A DNA stretch of 62,807 nt, taken from positions 82,787 to 145,593 of the forward strand of contig NZ_LCZJ02000034.1 of NCBI RefSeq assembly GCF_001012825.1, given 5' to 3'. Positions 1-8,830 of this stretch are shown here, in pieces. The stretch's first letter is position 1. The number at the start of each line of letters is the position of its first letter. The DNA comes from Paenibacillus etheri. GTDB taxonomy: Bacteria; Bacillota; Bacilli; Paenibacillales; Paenibacillaceae. The notes beneath the pieces are model-generated. The model was not told the origin of the DNA, searched no databases, and was given only the letters and a program-made list of their open reading frames with translations. The translations under genes and the position numbers were made by a program.

Positions 1-872
1 ACTCTCTGCAAGGACTGCTTCGCTATCCTCACCTTCGGCTCTTTATCGTGACTAAAGCTAAACCCAAGAAATTTCCGTCTCCATGGGCGGTCCACCGCAC
101 TCTTCGCTTGGTTCACCTTTAGTTTTAGTCTTGTCTCAATGAATATAGTAATGGATGCCTTCACTCGCTCTCCTGCTCTTGGTGTTTTCACATAGATGTT
201 ACAGTCGTCCGCATAACGAACGAAGCGGTGTCCACGTTTCTCGAGTTCCTTGTCGAGCTCGTCCAAAACGATGTTAGATAACAACGGACTGAGTGGACCT
301 CCTTGCGGTGTCCCTTCTGTTGTCGGTTTTACTAACCCGTTCTCCATCACTCCTGACTGAAGATATTTTCGAATCAGCAGGAGAACTTTCTTGTCCTTCA
401 CTTTAGCCGAAATCTTCATCATCAGTCGGTCATGGTTGACGCGATCAAAGAATTTCTCCAAGTCCAGGTCAACGACGTATCGATAGCCTTCTTTCATGAA
501 TTCTCTAGCTTTCCTTACCGCCTCATGTCCTCGCCTTCCCGGACGAAATCCATAACTGTGGTCAGAAAACTCTGGATCAAATAATGGGGTTAGTACCTGA
601 GCGATTGCTTGTTGAATCATTCGGTCTGTCACGGTAGGTATTCCTAATAACCTAACGCCTCCGCCACCGGGTTTCGGGATTTCGACTCGGCGCACGGGGC
701 TCGGTTCATAGGTTCCTTCTTCTATCGCTTGCCGCAAGGTTTGCCAGTTTTGTACGATGTGTTCTCGTAAGGATTTTACGGACATCCCATCTACGCCATG
801 ACTTCCTTTATTCGCTTCAACACGCTTTAAGGCTTGCAGAAGATTTTCCCGTGACAACAGTTGCTCCAACAT
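1..872 (-). CDS. ltrA: Group II intron reverse transcriptase/maturase, C-terminus missing
   Basis: This protein copies and helps splice its host intron (retrohoming). The frame is open from ATG at 872 to the window edge, giving 290 residues. It shows the RT signatures in order: HSYGFRPGR near residue 140, DLDLEKFFDRVNHD near 165, EGTPQGGPLSPLLSN near 217, and the catalytic YADD near 250. The stretch KSAVDRPWRRKFLGFSF near 268 begins the C-terminal RT/thumb boundary. The rest of the thumb, the maturase X domain and any C-terminal domain are off the window. An AGAGAGG ribosome site sits about 8 bases before the start. It is encoded inside the intron and on the same strand as it. Confidence 0.92.
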   Translation of the reverse strand, partial: MLEQLLSRENLLQALKRVEANKGSHGVDGMSVKSLREHIVQNWQTLRQAIEEGTYEPSPVRRVEIPKPGGGGVRLLGIPTVTDRMIQQAIAQVLTPLFDPEFSDHSYGFRPGRRGHEAVRKAREFMKEGYRYVVDLDLEKFFDRVNHDRLMMKISAKVKDKKVLLLIRKYLQSGVMENGLVKPTTEGTPQGGPLSPLLSNIVLDELDKELEKRGHRFVRYADDCNIYVKTPRAGERVKASITIFIETRLKLKVNQAKSAVDRPWRRKFLGFSFSHDKEPKVRIAKQSLQR

Positions 873-1437
873 TTTTTTTACCTCTCTTTACGTGATTTGT
901 ATCTTCCTCTTGTGCCAGAGATGAATTCTGCCCTGCCGAAGCTCCTCACGGGATTCACCGCTTCCTTCTTCAGTCAGGTCCTTTCGGATTTTTTTTTTTT
1001 CTGCTTTCATTACTCATCTTGAACGCCTGGATGTACAAATACCTACTTCATGTTCAGCCCTTCCGCAGCTGTTGCAACAGCTTGCGTACTATGGCGTCTG
1101 CTGACTTCTGTGCGTTCAGCCTGCTCTCACAAGCAGGGTTACGAAGTGGCTTCGCCTACCGCACAGATCTCCCCAGGTAAGGACGCTATCTTCCTCTCCA
1201 TCTATCTGCTTCATTTACTCTCGTATGCCTTTGACAGTATGGACTTTGGTTTGTTATGCAACCTCATCCAGCCTACGTTAGCCTTGTATGAAGTTCGCGT
1301 TCCTCAGACCGGAGATTTGCCGCCGGCTTCCTTCAGATTCCACCTCGCGGTGGACACCCTTGCCTTAGGCTAATGGCTACTACTGCCTTCGCCATTCGGG
1401 ACTTCAACCCTATAGATAGCGCCCATGCTGGGCGCAC
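1..1437 (-). mobile_element. Group II intron (probably class C), 5' portion, cut by left edge
   Basis: Read on the minus strand, the element starts at 1437 with GTGCGCC, which fits the GUGYG 5' end of group II introns. About 560 bases of presumed ribozyme domains follow, then an intron-encoded reverse transcriptase starting at 872. The 3' end, including domains V and VI, lies beyond the left edge. The 5' junction is six bases past the T-tract of an intrinsic terminator (1443-1475). Insertion just behind terminators is the known habit of group IIC introns, and the maturase sequence also looks like that class. Class assignment is inference from position and protein type. I did not fold the RNA. 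Confidence 0.85.
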
Positions 1438-1442
1438 ATAGT

Positions 1443-1475
1443 AAAAAGAGCCCTCCTTCTATTGAAGAAGAGCTC
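1443..1475 (-). terminator. Intrinsic terminator of the prohibitin-like gene
   Basis: A 12-bp stem (arms 1464-1475 and 1448-1459, three G-U pairs) with a 4-base loop is followed on the minus strand by TTTTT at 1447-1443. It closes the gene ending at 1505. The group II intron is inserted directly downstream. Confidence 0.85.
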
Positions 1476-1504
1476 TTCTATATCTTCAAAAATCCAATCA
1501 GAAT

Positions 1505-2338
1505 TTATTTAGTCAGGGATTGAATATCCACAAAAGGAGTGGCTCCTCCTGTTACAGACGGCAGCACGCCATTCCATTTTTCTAACGCTTTCTCTTGGAC
1601 CTCTATTTGCTTCAGCTGCACCAGTTCAGGGGTAACCTCCTGCTTCTTAAGCCTTAAAGATTCGGCTTCGGCTTGAGCCTGTGCGATCTTTTGCTTCGCT
1701 TCGATTTCAATCCTCCGGAGATCATTTTCGGCCTTCAGCGCCTGCTGCTGGGCGACCTGTTTCGCTTCAATCGACTGGTTGAACGCTTCCGAGAATTTAA
1801 AGTTAACGATGTTAATATCGTTGACGATAAGGTCATATTTTGCCAGCCTGGCAGTTAAATGCTCACTAATCTCACTCGACACTACATCACGACGCGTAAT
1901 CAAATCTTCTGCTGGATATTTTGCCGTCACTTCCTTGACGATTTCCTGAATGGCCGGATTGATAATTACATTATCAAAATTACCTCCGATATTGTTCATC
2001 AGATTAAAGGCGGAAGTCTTATTTACGGAATAATTCACCGCCACATGTGTGGACACAGGCTGAAGATCTTTTGAAGAAGCTGAAGTATCGGTCTCCGCCT
2101 TCGTTACCTGCGTATTGACCTGAATCACCGTCTGGATAAACGGAATTTTAAAATGAATACCGGGTGACAATGTATTGTCATTTAATTTGCCAAAGGTTTT
2201 GTATAAACCTACATGCCCATATTCTACAGATACAAAAGAGTTCGCGCCAATCAACAATACAATGAGGACTGCTGCAACACCGCTAACTATTTTTCCCGGA
2301 CGCAGCTGTTTCAATTTCGGATTCATTTGCATATTCAT
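1505..2338 (-). CDS. Prohibitin/SPFH-domain membrane protein
   Basis: 277 residues. A short cytosolic N-terminus precedes one membrane helix (about residues 15-36). A PHB/SPFH domain (about 36-210) opens with VSVEYGHVGLYKTFGK, and an alanine/glutamate-rich coiled coil follows (about 190-245, AQAQAEAESLRLKKQE). Family knowledge: prohibitin-type SPFH proteins form ring oligomers on membranes and often scaffold proteases or lipid microdomains; the client here is unknown. The start is supported by AGGAGGGG six bases upstream. It appears to be monocistronic, with its own terminator at 1443-1475. Confidence 0.88.
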   Translation of the reverse strand: MNMQMNPKLKQLRPGKIVSGVAAVLIVLLIGANSFVSVEYGHVGLYKTFGKLNDNTLSPGIHFKIPFIQTVIQVNTQVTKAETDTSASSKDLQPVSTHVAVNYSVNKTSAFNLMNNIGGNFDNVIINPAIQEIVKEVTAKYPAEDLITRRDVVSSEISEHLTARLAKYDLIVNDINIVNFKFSEAFNQSIEAKQVAQQQALKAENDLRRIEIEAKQKIAQAQAEAESLRLKKQEVTPELVQLKQIEVQEKALEKWNGVLPSVTGGATPFVDIQSLTK

Positions 2339-2579
2339 CCAATACCCCTCCTAGATTATGGATAATCTTTTAAGCTTAACCGTCTATACGGAGGTTTGGG
2401 GTAAATGGTCGCAGGAAATATTTCAGCACAGCAACATTCCAGCGGTAAATGTAGGCACTCATCGGATTTCCATGTGCGGCTCCCCCTCAATAGATCCATC
2501 CTGATCAACATCCAGCTCCTTGGAATGTCCGGTATATATCTGGAGCAATCCCGAGGGATTACCGCTATAAATGGCATAC

Positions 2580-2605
2580 AAAAAACCCGCATCAAATGCG
2601 GGTTT
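2580..2605 (-). terminator. Intrinsic terminator of the Rrf2-monooxygenase unit
   Basis: AAACCCGCAT/ATGCGGGTTT stem with a CAA loop and a run of six T on the minus strand, 13 bases past the stop of the gene at 2618. The 240 bases between it and the prohibitin-like gene hold only that gene's leader and no other convincing feature. Confidence 0.9.
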
Positions 2606-2617
2606 GAGAGGAAAGTT

Positions 2618-3616
2618 TCAAGAACCTAGCAGTTCACGCGCCAATAGTCGGTAAACCTCTAGCCGTTTCTCCTGTGAGTGTGGGATGCTGCATATCATTG
2701 CTTCCTGGAAGCCATATTGTGCTTGTTCTTCTTGCAAGCGGACAGCGATATCTTTAACCGCTCCAACCAAATGAATCTTACGCCCTTCCATGATTGCCAT
2801 CCGGTCAATTTCCGATAACGATATGTTCTGAGCTTCTTCTGGTGTCAGCACCTGAGTAATCCTGCCCTTGCTCATCATCAAACGGAAAATATCCTGAGGT
2901 AATGCCTCATACTCGGCTTCTTCCTTCGTTTCTGCTGTGGTCACCATATAGGATACACTAATCTCAGGTTTGTCCATGAAGATAGAAGGCTGGTAGTTAT
3001 TCCGATATTGATCCAAGATCTCATTACTCATCGCACCATTAAAAAATTGCGCAAAAGAGTATCCGACTCCCATCTGTGCTGCTTTTCGCGCACTGTTGCC
3101 GCTTGAGCCTAACAACCATACTTCAGGGAGCGCCACCTTCGTTGGAGCAGCGAGATTTTTGGCATATAGCTCATCTTCTGGAATCTGATCACTAAGTAGC
3201 TGCATGGTAATGCCAAGCTTGTCATACATATTATGCAGCATTAACTCGCGGCCTTCAGACAGAGCGTACATGGCGCTTGTATCGCCACCAGGAGCTCGTC
3301 CCACACCGAAATCAATTCTCCCCGGGGAAAAGGCACTTAACGTTTTAAATACTTCCGCCAGCTTAAGTGGAGAATAATGCATCATCATTACACCGCCGGT
3401 GCCGATTCGAATACGGTTGGTCTTGGCGGCTAAACGGGCTGCCGTTACTTCTGGAGCTGAGCTAGCAAATGTATTTCCGCCATGGTGCTCTGCCATCCAC
3501 ATTCTGCTATATCCCAGCTCATCTGCTAAAATAGCCAGTTCTTCTGCTTTATTCAGGGCACCTTCCACTGTGTTACCGCTTGTCACAGGTGCCTGATCCA
3601 ATACGCTTAATCTCAT
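2618..3616 (-). CDS. LLM-class flavin-dependent oxidoreductase (YceB-like)
   Basis: 332 residues of the bacterial luciferase-like fold, a TIM barrel using reduced FMN supplied by a partner reductase. Visible family marks are MRLSVLDQAPV at the N-terminus, RMWMAEHHGG (about residues 38-47), GVMMMHYSPLKLAEVF and FGVGRAPGGD. This is the subgroup typified by B. subtilis YceB, usually annotated MsnO8-type; the substrate is unknown. The start has GAAGGGATG at suitable distance. It lies 17-22 bases behind an Rrf2 regulator on the same strand, so the pair is probably an operon and the regulator may control it in response to redox or thiol state (inference). Confidence 0.85.
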   Translation of the reverse strand: MRLSVLDQAPVTSGNTVEGALNKAEELAILADELGYSRMWMAEHHGGNTFASSAPEVTAARLAAKTNRIRIGTGGVMMMHYSPLKLAEVFKTLSAFSPGRIDFGVGRAPGGDTSAMYALSEGRELMLHNMYDKLGITMQLLSDQIPEDELYAKNLAAPTKVALPEVWLLGSSGNSARKAAQMGVGYSFAQFFNGAMSNEILDQYRNNYQPSIFMDKPEISVSYMVTTAETKEEAEYEALPQDIFRLMMSKGRITQVLTPEEAQNISLSEIDRMAIMEGRKIHLVGAVKDIAVRLQEEQAQYGFQEAMICSIPHSQEKRLEVYRLLARELLGS

Positions 3617-3637
3617 GCGAATACATCCCTTCTTTGG

Positions 3638-4120
3638 TTAAATGACCATTTTATTGCTGACCCATTCCTCTAAGGCTGCAATCTTATCTTTAAAGCGTTC
3701 ACCACGCATTTCCTCCGACAACGAAGCAATAGTCTCCCGCTTTAATACAGCTTTCCAGGAGGATTCAGCTTCTTCCATCAGATTCGTTAACAGGCAGCAG
3801 CTGTCTTCTTTTTCTAAATCCAACATGTCTACCAGAATACCATTGGATGAATACAGCGACTGCTGTCCCTCCACCGCGAGGTAAACGTCATATACACGAA
3901 TATCTTCAGGTCTCTTCTTTAATTTAAAACCGCCTTTAATGCCAGGAACAGACGTGATGATGTCTGCGGTTACCAGCTTTCTTAGCAGTTTCTGAAAATA
4001 GGTTGCCGATGCTCCGAGCTGTTGGCTAATCGCTTCTCCAGACAGCACCGCCTTATCTGGCAGCATGTTGAGCAGAACCAGTGCATACACTGACTGTTCT
4101 ACCCCTGTTTTCATATGCAT
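3638..4120 (-). CDS. Rrf2-family transcriptional regulator
   Basis: 160 residues if started at the ATG reading MHMKTG, which sits 8 bases after GAGG; an upstream GTG at 4129 is possible but overlaps that site. The N-terminal winged helix (about 1-70, GVEQSVYALVLLNMLP then GEAISQQLGASATYFQKLLRKLV) is typical of Rrf2 proteins such as CymR and YwnA. The C-terminal half has only one adjacent cysteine pair (SCCLL), not the three-cysteine Fe-S motif of IscR/NsrR, so a Fe-S cluster is unlikely. It probably controls the downstream monooxygenase. The ligand is unknown. Confidence 0.83.
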   Translation of the reverse strand: MHMKTGVEQSVYALVLLNMLPDKAVLSGEAISQQLGASATYFQKLLRKLVTADIITSVPGIKGGFKLKKRPEDIRVYDVYLAVEGQQSLYSSNGILVDMLDLEKEDSCCLLTNLMEEAESSWKAVLKRETIASLSEEMRGERFKDKIAALEEWVSNKMVI

Positions 4121-4274
4121 GTACAGCACCTCGATTTAAGTAAATAGCTTGATCAAACTGGAGATTCCATTATCCGCGTATAAAGCGGATAAACAATATC
4201 CACTTTATATTTTATATCAGTTTGCACCGAAAGTAAAATCTTGCTCATCTTCTATTACAGTTAATATCTGCTAT

Positions 4275-4305
4275 AAAAAAAAGATCACGCATATAGCGCA
4301 ATCTT
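4275..4305 (-). terminator. Intrinsic terminator of the SulP transporter gene
   Basis: Ten-base-pair stem (4281-4290 with 4296-4305, two G-U pairs) followed on the minus strand by TTTTTT. It lies 34 bases beyond the transporter stop. The T-run on the plus side could make it work both ways. Confidence 0.8.
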
Positions 4306-4338
4306 TTTTCAGGGTATCCGTTATTTTTCTTATATGTC

Positions 4339-5781
4339 CTACTGTAATGATAATCCCACCCGCTGAACCAGCTGTGAGCTCTGATCATTAAGTCCGGTAA
4401 TGGTGACTTTTTTGCCATGCCCGGCGTATTTGCTCATCGTCTTCGCTATGGCATGGACTGCGGATTGGTCCCACACATGGGAGTGTGAAAAATCGATAAT
4501 AATATGATCCGGATCGCTATCGTAGGCGAATTCATGAATGAAGTGGCTTGTCGTGCCGAAGAACAGCTGGCCGGAAACCGCATATGTTTTGGAAGAGGTT
4601 GCTTCCTGAACAGTTAGGCGGATCGAAGCTATTTTCCAAGCAAACGTTAAAGCACTTAGCAGAACCCCAAACAAAACCCCAATAGAAAGGTTGTCCGTAG
4701 CCACCACGGTGACCACCGTCACAATCATAACCAGCGCATCGCTTAGCGGAACACGGGGTAGAGATTTAAGCGAGCCCCATTCAAAGGTGCTGATACAGAC
4801 CATTATCATTACACCAACGAGGGCGCCCATCGGGATCTGCTTCACCACATCGCCAAGTACGATAATTAGAAACAATAAAAAGATCCCTGACACAAACGTG
4901 GACAGACGCGTGCGCCCTCCTGACTTCATGTTAACCATCGACTGGCCAATCATTGCACAGCCTGCCATCCCTCCGAAAAAACCAGTGACTACATTGGCAA
5001 GCCCCTGTCCCTTCGCCTCTCTGTTCTTATCACTACCTGTGCCCGTAATATCGTCTATTAAGGTGGCTGTCATCAGTGATTCCAATAACCCAACTACGGC
5101 GAGAGATAGCGAATACGGTAAAATAATAAGAAAAGTATCCAGTGTCAACGGGATCTGCGGGAGATGGAACAGTGGCAATGTCGCTGTAATATTGCCCATA
5201 TCGCCAACAGTTCTCACGTCTAGATGAAGAGTTATACTAAGGAATGAAACAATAACAATCGCTACAAGTGCTGAAGGTACGGCTTTGATAAACCGAGGAA
5301 CCGTGTAGATAATAAGCAATGTCAGAGCTACCAGGCCATACATCACCCAGCCTTGTCCCTTAAAATGGGTAAGCTGCGCCATAAAAATAAGAATCGCCAG
5401 CGCGTTAACAAACCCCGTCATAACCGGCTGCGGCAAAAACGTGATAAATCGCCCCAGCTTCAACATGCCCATCAATATCTGAAACACACCAGCCAATACA
5501 GTTGCTGCGAACAGATACTCTATTCCGTGTTCTAGTACGAGACTCCCGACTAACAGAGCCATGGCCCCAGTAGCTGCCGAGATCATTCCGGGTCTGCCTC
5601 CGGCAAGTGCAGTTACAATAGCAATGCAAAAAGAGGCATATAAACCAACCATCGGGCTTACTCCCGCAAGGATCGAAAAAGCGATCGCTTCAGGAATCAG
5701 CGCAACGGCCACGGTCATCCCCGATAAAATATCGGTTCGAGTGTTAGAAAACCACCCATTATTTAAGGTAAGCTGCTTCAA
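4339..5781 (-). CDS. SulP-family anion transporter with STAS domain
   Basis: 480 residues. Hydrophobic segments fill roughly residues 12-390, starting with the SulP signature region [20 protein letters not shown] and VGLYASF. A STAS domain (about 398-478) carries [20 protein letters not shown]. Family members move sulfate, bicarbonate or other small anions across the inner membrane, and the substrate cannot be read from sequence. The protein is near the size of B. subtilis YbaR. The start codon appears to be TTG with AGGAGG about 10 bases upstream; no ATG in this frame is better placed. It is a single gene between its own promoter (5866-5895) and terminator (4275-4305). Confidence 0.88.
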   Translation of the reverse strand: MKQLTLNNGWFSNTRTDILSGMTVAVALIPEAIAFSILAGVSPMVGLYASFCIAIVTALAGGRPGMISAATGAMALLVGSLVLEHGIEYLFAATVLAGVFQILMGMLKLGRFITFLPQPVMTGFVNALAILIFMAQLTHFKGQGWVMYGLVALTLLIIYTVPRFIKAVPSALVAIVIVSFLSITLHLDVRTVGDMGNITATLPLFHLPQIPLTLDTFLIILPYSLSLAVVGLLESLMTATLIDDITGTGSDKNREAKGQGLANVVTGFFGGMAGCAMIGQSMVNMKSGGRTRLSTFVSGIFLLFLIIVLGDVVKQIPMGALVGVMIMVCISTFEWGSLKSLPRVPLSDALVMIVTVVTVVATDNLSIGVLFGVLLSALTFAWKIASIRLTVQEATSSKTYAVSGQLFFGTTSHFIHEFAYDSDPDHIIIDFSHSHVWDQSAVHAIAKTMSKYAGHGKKVTITGLNDQSSQLVQRVGLSLQ

Positions 5782-5865
5782 AATCTAATTTCCTCCTGTG
5801 ACTATTAAAATGTGTGGACCTTTTTTCAGAAAAGACCCGGGGCCGGTGCAACGCTAATGTTACTT

Positions 5866-5895
5866 ATTGTACTCGCCCCACCTTCACCTTCACAA
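5866..5895 (-). promoter_or_regulatory. Candidate sigma-A promoter of the SulP gene
   Basis: TTGTGA, 18-base spacer, TACAAT on the minus strand, 85 bases ahead of the start codon. The leader between them has a G/C-rich block and a short hairpin but no recognised riboswitch. Confidence 0.5.
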
Positions 5896-5979
5896 AAAGA
5901 TTAATTAGACTTGTAAGCGCTTATTCACCTCATTTTCTAGCGAATCCTTAAAATATCTTTCAAATTCTATATTTCTAGA

Positions 5980-7056
5980 TTACCGGTACAATCCGGAAGC
6001 TTTCACTTCATTAAAGAAGGTGTTAAATTCATCAATGTTCAGCTGCTGAGCGGCATCAGACAATGCGGTTGCAGGATCAGGATGAACTTCCACCATAATA
6101 CCGTCAGCTCCAGCTGCGAGTGCGGCTTTCGCACATGGAATAAGAATGTCTTTGCGGCCTGTCGAGTGCGTTACATCAACCAATACTGGCAAATGGCATT
6201 CCTGTTTGAGAATTGGCACTGCTGAGATATCAAGCGTGTTGCGGGTCGCTTTTTCATAGGTACGAATTCCACGTTCAATCAACATGATCTGTGTATTACC
6301 ACGAGACATGATGTATTCCGCTGCATGGATGAATTCATCGAGTGTGGCAGCCAATCCGCGTTTCAGTAGCACTGGCTTATTGACTTCTCCGACCGCTTTT
6401 AGCAGCTCGAAATTGTGCATGTTCCGTGCACCGATTTGAATAATATCTACATAATCTAAGGACTCTTCAATATGTCTTGGATCTACAATTTCACTGATGG
6501 TCAGCAGGCCATAATCATTTGCTGCTTCACGTAATATTCTTAGGCCGTCCATACCTAGACCTTGGAAGTCATAAGGGGAAGTCCGCGGCTTGAAAGCACC
6601 TCCACGCATAACACGTACGCCAGCTTTTTGCAGAGCTGCAGCTACGGTGCGGGTCTGTAGTTCGCTCTCCACGGAGCAAGGACCAGCTACCATCAGTGAA
6701 GAAGAACCGCCAACAGTCACATCTCCCGGCAAGACAATCACTGTATCTTCTTTGTGACTCTTACGTGCTACTAGTAAAGTCTTTTTATGTTCATCGGATT
6801 GTAAGTCCAGAGATGCTGAAAAAATTTGTTTGAAGAGGCTGCGGATAGTCCCGTTAGTGAAAGGTCCTTTGTTACTCGCTACGAGCTGATCTAGCATTTT
6901 CTTTTCACGTTCTGGATCGAATTTAGGCACACCTTGCTTTTCTTTAACTACTCCAATCTCCTGCACAATTTTAGCCCGCTCGGAGATCAGCTCCAGCAAT
7001 TGCCCATTAATTTCATCCAGACGACCTCTAAGAACATCCAATTCCACGTTACTCAT
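5980..7056 (-). CDS. aroA: Bifunctional chorismate mutase / DAHP synthase
   Basis: 358 residues, the same length as the fused B. subtilis enzyme (called aroA there). Residues 1-85 form an AroQ-type chorismate mutase ([20 protein letters not shown]). Residues about 105-355 form the KDPG-aldolase-type DAHP synthase that joins erythrose 4-phosphate and PEP to start the shikimate pathway; [24 protein letters not shown] and [10 protein letters not shown] are characteristic. In this family the mutase domain lets prephenate or chorismate feed back on the synthase. It is a single gene preceded by a T-box leader whose specifier reads as UUC, so expression should rise when charged tRNA-Phe is low. Confidence 0.95.
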   Translation of the reverse strand: MSNVELDVLRGRLDEINGQLLELISERAKIVQEIGVVKEKQGVPKFDPEREKKMLDQLVASNKGPFTNGTIRSLFKQIFSASLDLQSDEHKKTLLVARKSHKEDTVIVLPGDVTVGGSSSLMVAGPCSVESELQTRTVAAALQKAGVRVMRGGAFKPRTSPYDFQGLGMDGLRILREAANDYGLLTISEIVDPRHIEESLDYVDIIQIGARNMHNFELLKAVGEVNKPVLLKRGLAATLDEFIHAAEYIMSRGNTQIMLIERGIRTYEKATRNTLDISAVPILKQECHLPVLVDVTHSTGRKDILIPCAKAALAAGADGIMVEVHPDPATALSDAAQQLNIDEFNTFFNEVKASGLYR

Positions 7057-7096
7057 TACCCTTCCACTCCCTCTTCTTATTTATAATTTGAAACGC

Positions 7097-7393
7097 AAAA
7101 AGGCCCCCCGTCGCAAGGGACGAGGAGCCGTGGTACCACCCTTATTTAGAATTAACCCGAATACTAGCACAAAGGAATAGATTATCATGTTCCCCTGACT
7201 AAGAATTAATTCTGTCTTTCACCCGGTAACGCGGGGCGCGGGCCTCCCTACTCATACCTGTCACGACCTGTGACAAACTACTTCAGGGGCCGACTCGGAA
7301 GTGAACTTCGGCATTAATCGTCTCATGAGGGTGCTCTCAGTCTCCGGCACGCCTTCCCTGTTAAGATCCGCTATAATGCTTACTCTCTTCGTC
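7097..7393 (-). promoter_or_regulatory. T-box leader, apparent Phe (UUC) specifier
   Basis: On the minus strand the leader has stem I starting GACGAAGAGAGTA (7393-7381), a specifier loop containing CGAAG-UUC-A with the codon at 7305-7303, and the T-box sequence AGGGTGGTACCACG at 7142-7129. It ends in an 11-bp terminator stem ending in TTTTT (7097-7129). The second T-box in this window (glnS) shows the same CGAAn-codon register, which supports the reading. T-boxes bind uncharged tRNA and then form an antiterminator. Phe control fits an aromatic pathway enzyme. Confidence 0.92.
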
Positions 7394-7438
7394 ATAGTCC
7401 TTATTTATGTCAGCGCGTCTTCTGCGCTGGTTTCTGCT

Positions 7439-7467
7439 ATCTTAATCAAAAAATGTTTCCGATGCAA
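7439..7467 (-). promoter_or_regulatory. Candidate promoter for the T-box/aroA transcript
   Basis: TTGCAT, 17-base spacer, TAAGAT on the minus strand, about 45 bases before the first helix of the T-box leader. Confidence 0.5.
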
Positions 7468-7628
7468 GATAATAATGGAACGCTGAGTAGCTTTAACGTA
7501 TTAAAATAACATGAGCTAGAATTGTTCTTATAACAACTCGCTTGAATAGGCTTTGAAATATGAAATAACCCATATCCATACTATTCTAGTACCGCTTTAA
7601 AGGTTCCAACCCCTTTCTAGGTACGAAG

Positions 7629-7657
7629 TTGACAGTGATATTTTGATTGTTTACAAT
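7629..7657 (+). promoter_or_regulatory. Strong sigma-A promoter of the glutathione peroxidase gene
   Basis: Perfect TTGACA, 17-base spacer, TACAAT, about 80 bases ahead of the ATG. The leader between has no recognised element. The rest of 7468-7737 holds nothing else I can support. Confidence 0.75.
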
Positions 7658-7737
7658 TAAATCATTGAAAATATTTCCTATTTTTATTCACTGGCAGCTT
7701 TAGCATTTACAATACATAACTGAAGGGATGTAGTAGC

Positions 7738-8283
7738 ATGAGCATTTATCCATATACAGCACGCAGTATTCGTGGAAAAGAGATCGAACTAGAGGAATAC
7801 AAAGGTAAAGTACTTTTGATTGTGAATACGGCAAGTAAGTGTGGCTTTACCCACCAATACTCCGACCTGCAGAAGCTCTATGAGCGATACGAAGATCGCG
7901 GCTTCCAAATTCTCGGTTTCCCTTCTAACCAATTTGGGGAGCAGGAGCCTGGCAGCAATGAAGAAGTAAATGTTTTTTGCCAAATCAACTACGGCGTTAC
8001 GTTCCCTCTCTTTGAGAAGGTTGAAGTAAAGGGTGAAAATAAGCATCCACTCTTCACTCACCTTACAAAGCAGGCCGGATTTGAAGGCTTCGACATGAAC
8101 CATTCTTCAGGAAAACTGCTCCAAAGCATGCTTGAGAGCAAAGATCCGGAAGCACTGAACAATGACGAAATCAAATGGAACTTTACTAAATTTCTAATTG
8201 ATCGCGAAGGCAATGTAGTTACAAGATTCGAATCGACTGTGGATCCGCTGGATATTGAGCCAGCGATCGAAGCACTGCTATAG
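7738..8283 (+). CDS. Glutathione peroxidase family protein (BsaA-like)
   Basis: 181 residues with the Gpx/thioredoxin fold. The peroxidatic cysteine is C35 in NTASKCGFT. NQFGEQEP supplies the catalytic Gln, and the pair WNFTKF supplies Trp and Asn. The cysteine (not selenocysteine) form in bacteria usually draws electrons from thioredoxin and reduces organic or lipid hydroperoxides. The motif FCQINYGVTFPLF contains a second Cys about 47 residues later that could resolve the first. Start supported by GAAGGGATG upstream. It is a single gene and the first plus-strand one in the window. Confidence 0.92.
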   Translation: MSIYPYTARSIRGKEIELEEYKGKVLLIVNTASKCGFTHQYSDLQKLYERYEDRGFQILGFPSNQFGEQEPGSNEEVNVFCQINYGVTFPLFEKVEVKGENKHPLFTHLTKQAGFEGFDMNHSSGKLLQSMLESKDPEALNNDEIKWNFTKFLIDREGNVVTRFESTVDPLDIEPAIEALL

Positions 8284-8359
8284 ATTTTTTTAGATATATA
8301 CCGAACTAATGATATTAGCTTAAAGCACAGTAGTCACTGCGGTGAATAATTGGACTTCC

Positions 8360-8448
8360 GGCCGCTGTTGTCCCCAGACTTCTTGATTGAAACCGCTCTT
8401 CGCGGTGGAAATCCCGGGACAAAGGCCTATATAGATTGAATTTCTATA
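8360..8448. other. Nested inverted repeats between gpx and the ferredoxin gene
   Basis: The non-coding strip contains nested complementary arms: GGCC (8360-8363) with GGCC (8424-8427), TTGTCCC (8368-8374) with GGGACAA (8416-8422), and ACCGC (8392-8396) with GCGGT (8402-8406). A separate TATAGA/TCTATA hairpin (8430-8448) follows, then the terminator at 8458. It matches no RNA family I recognise. It could be a small RNA ending at that terminator or a decayed repeat. Confidence 0.4.
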
Positions 8449-8457
8449 CAGCAATAA

Positions 8458-8489
8458 GCCGCCCAGACTCCAACTCTGGGCGGCTTTTT
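8458..8489. terminator. Terminator closing the ABC/flavoprotein operon, likely bidirectional
   Basis: Perfect 10-bp GCCGCCCAGA/TCTGGGCGGC stem with a 7-base loop. TTTTT follows on the plus side; on the minus side it directly abuts the operon's last stop codon, with a weaker T-tract. Confidence 0.85.
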
Positions 8490-8830
8490 CATGTACGGTA
8501 CTGCTCGGTAAATACTTCAAAATAAGGGGTCGTGTCTCTTTCAGCCATCGAGCCGTTAGCGCCCGGACCCCAGCCGATCTCAGCCCGCCAGCTCCCTAAC
8601 AACCCCGTCTGGATTAACGCCTCCTCACTTACACCGATCAGCTGATCTGCCTGTGGCGCTACATAAAGTGCATCTACAGGGCAATAAGCTTCACACATAA
8701 AACAAGTCTGGCAATCTTCCTGACGCGCAAGAACCGGAATCTTCCCCTGCATTTCGAATACGTTTGTCGGACATACTTTCGTGCACAGTTTACAACCCAC
8801 GCAGCGTTCCACGCTGATTAGTTCGATCAT
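8489..8830 (-). CDS. Two-cluster 4Fe-4S ferredoxin, AprB-like (copy 2)
   Basis: 113 residues. Cluster motif 1 is C10-x2-C13-x2-C16-x3-C20-P and motif 2 is C40-x2-C43-x2-C46-x3-C50-P, so two complete [4Fe-4S] sites are expected. The layout resembles the beta subunit of dissimilatory APS reductase (AprB) and its small relatives. Its ATG overlaps the stop of the flavoprotein gene by ATGA, implying coupled translation and a 1:1 complex in which the ferredoxin passes electrons to or from the FAD. The C-terminal tail is less conserved than that of copy 1. It is the last gene of the operon. Confidence 0.85.
   Translation of the reverse strand: MIELISVERCVGCKLCTKVCPTNVFEMQGKIPVLARQEDCQTCFMCEAYCPVDALYVAPQADQLIGVSEEALIQTGLLGSWRAEIGWGPGANGSMAERDTTPYFEVFTEQYRT

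Noticed and set aside
1050-1373. 107-codon plus-strand frame
   Set aside because: It lies inside the ribozyme part of the group II intron on the opposite strand, has no ribosome site and resembles nothing.
2356-2629. Overlapping 74- and 79-codon frames in the gap before the prohibitin gene
   Set aside because: Neither has a ribosome site, they overlap on opposite strands, and the gap is explained by a leader plus terminator.
4691-5227. 178-codon plus-strand frame
   Set aside because: Antisense shadow of the SulP gene, low-complexity Thr/Ile/Ser product, no ribosome site.
7301-7486. 61-codon frame upstream of aroA
   Set aside because: Overlaps the T-box leader on the other strand; the RNA element explains the conservation.
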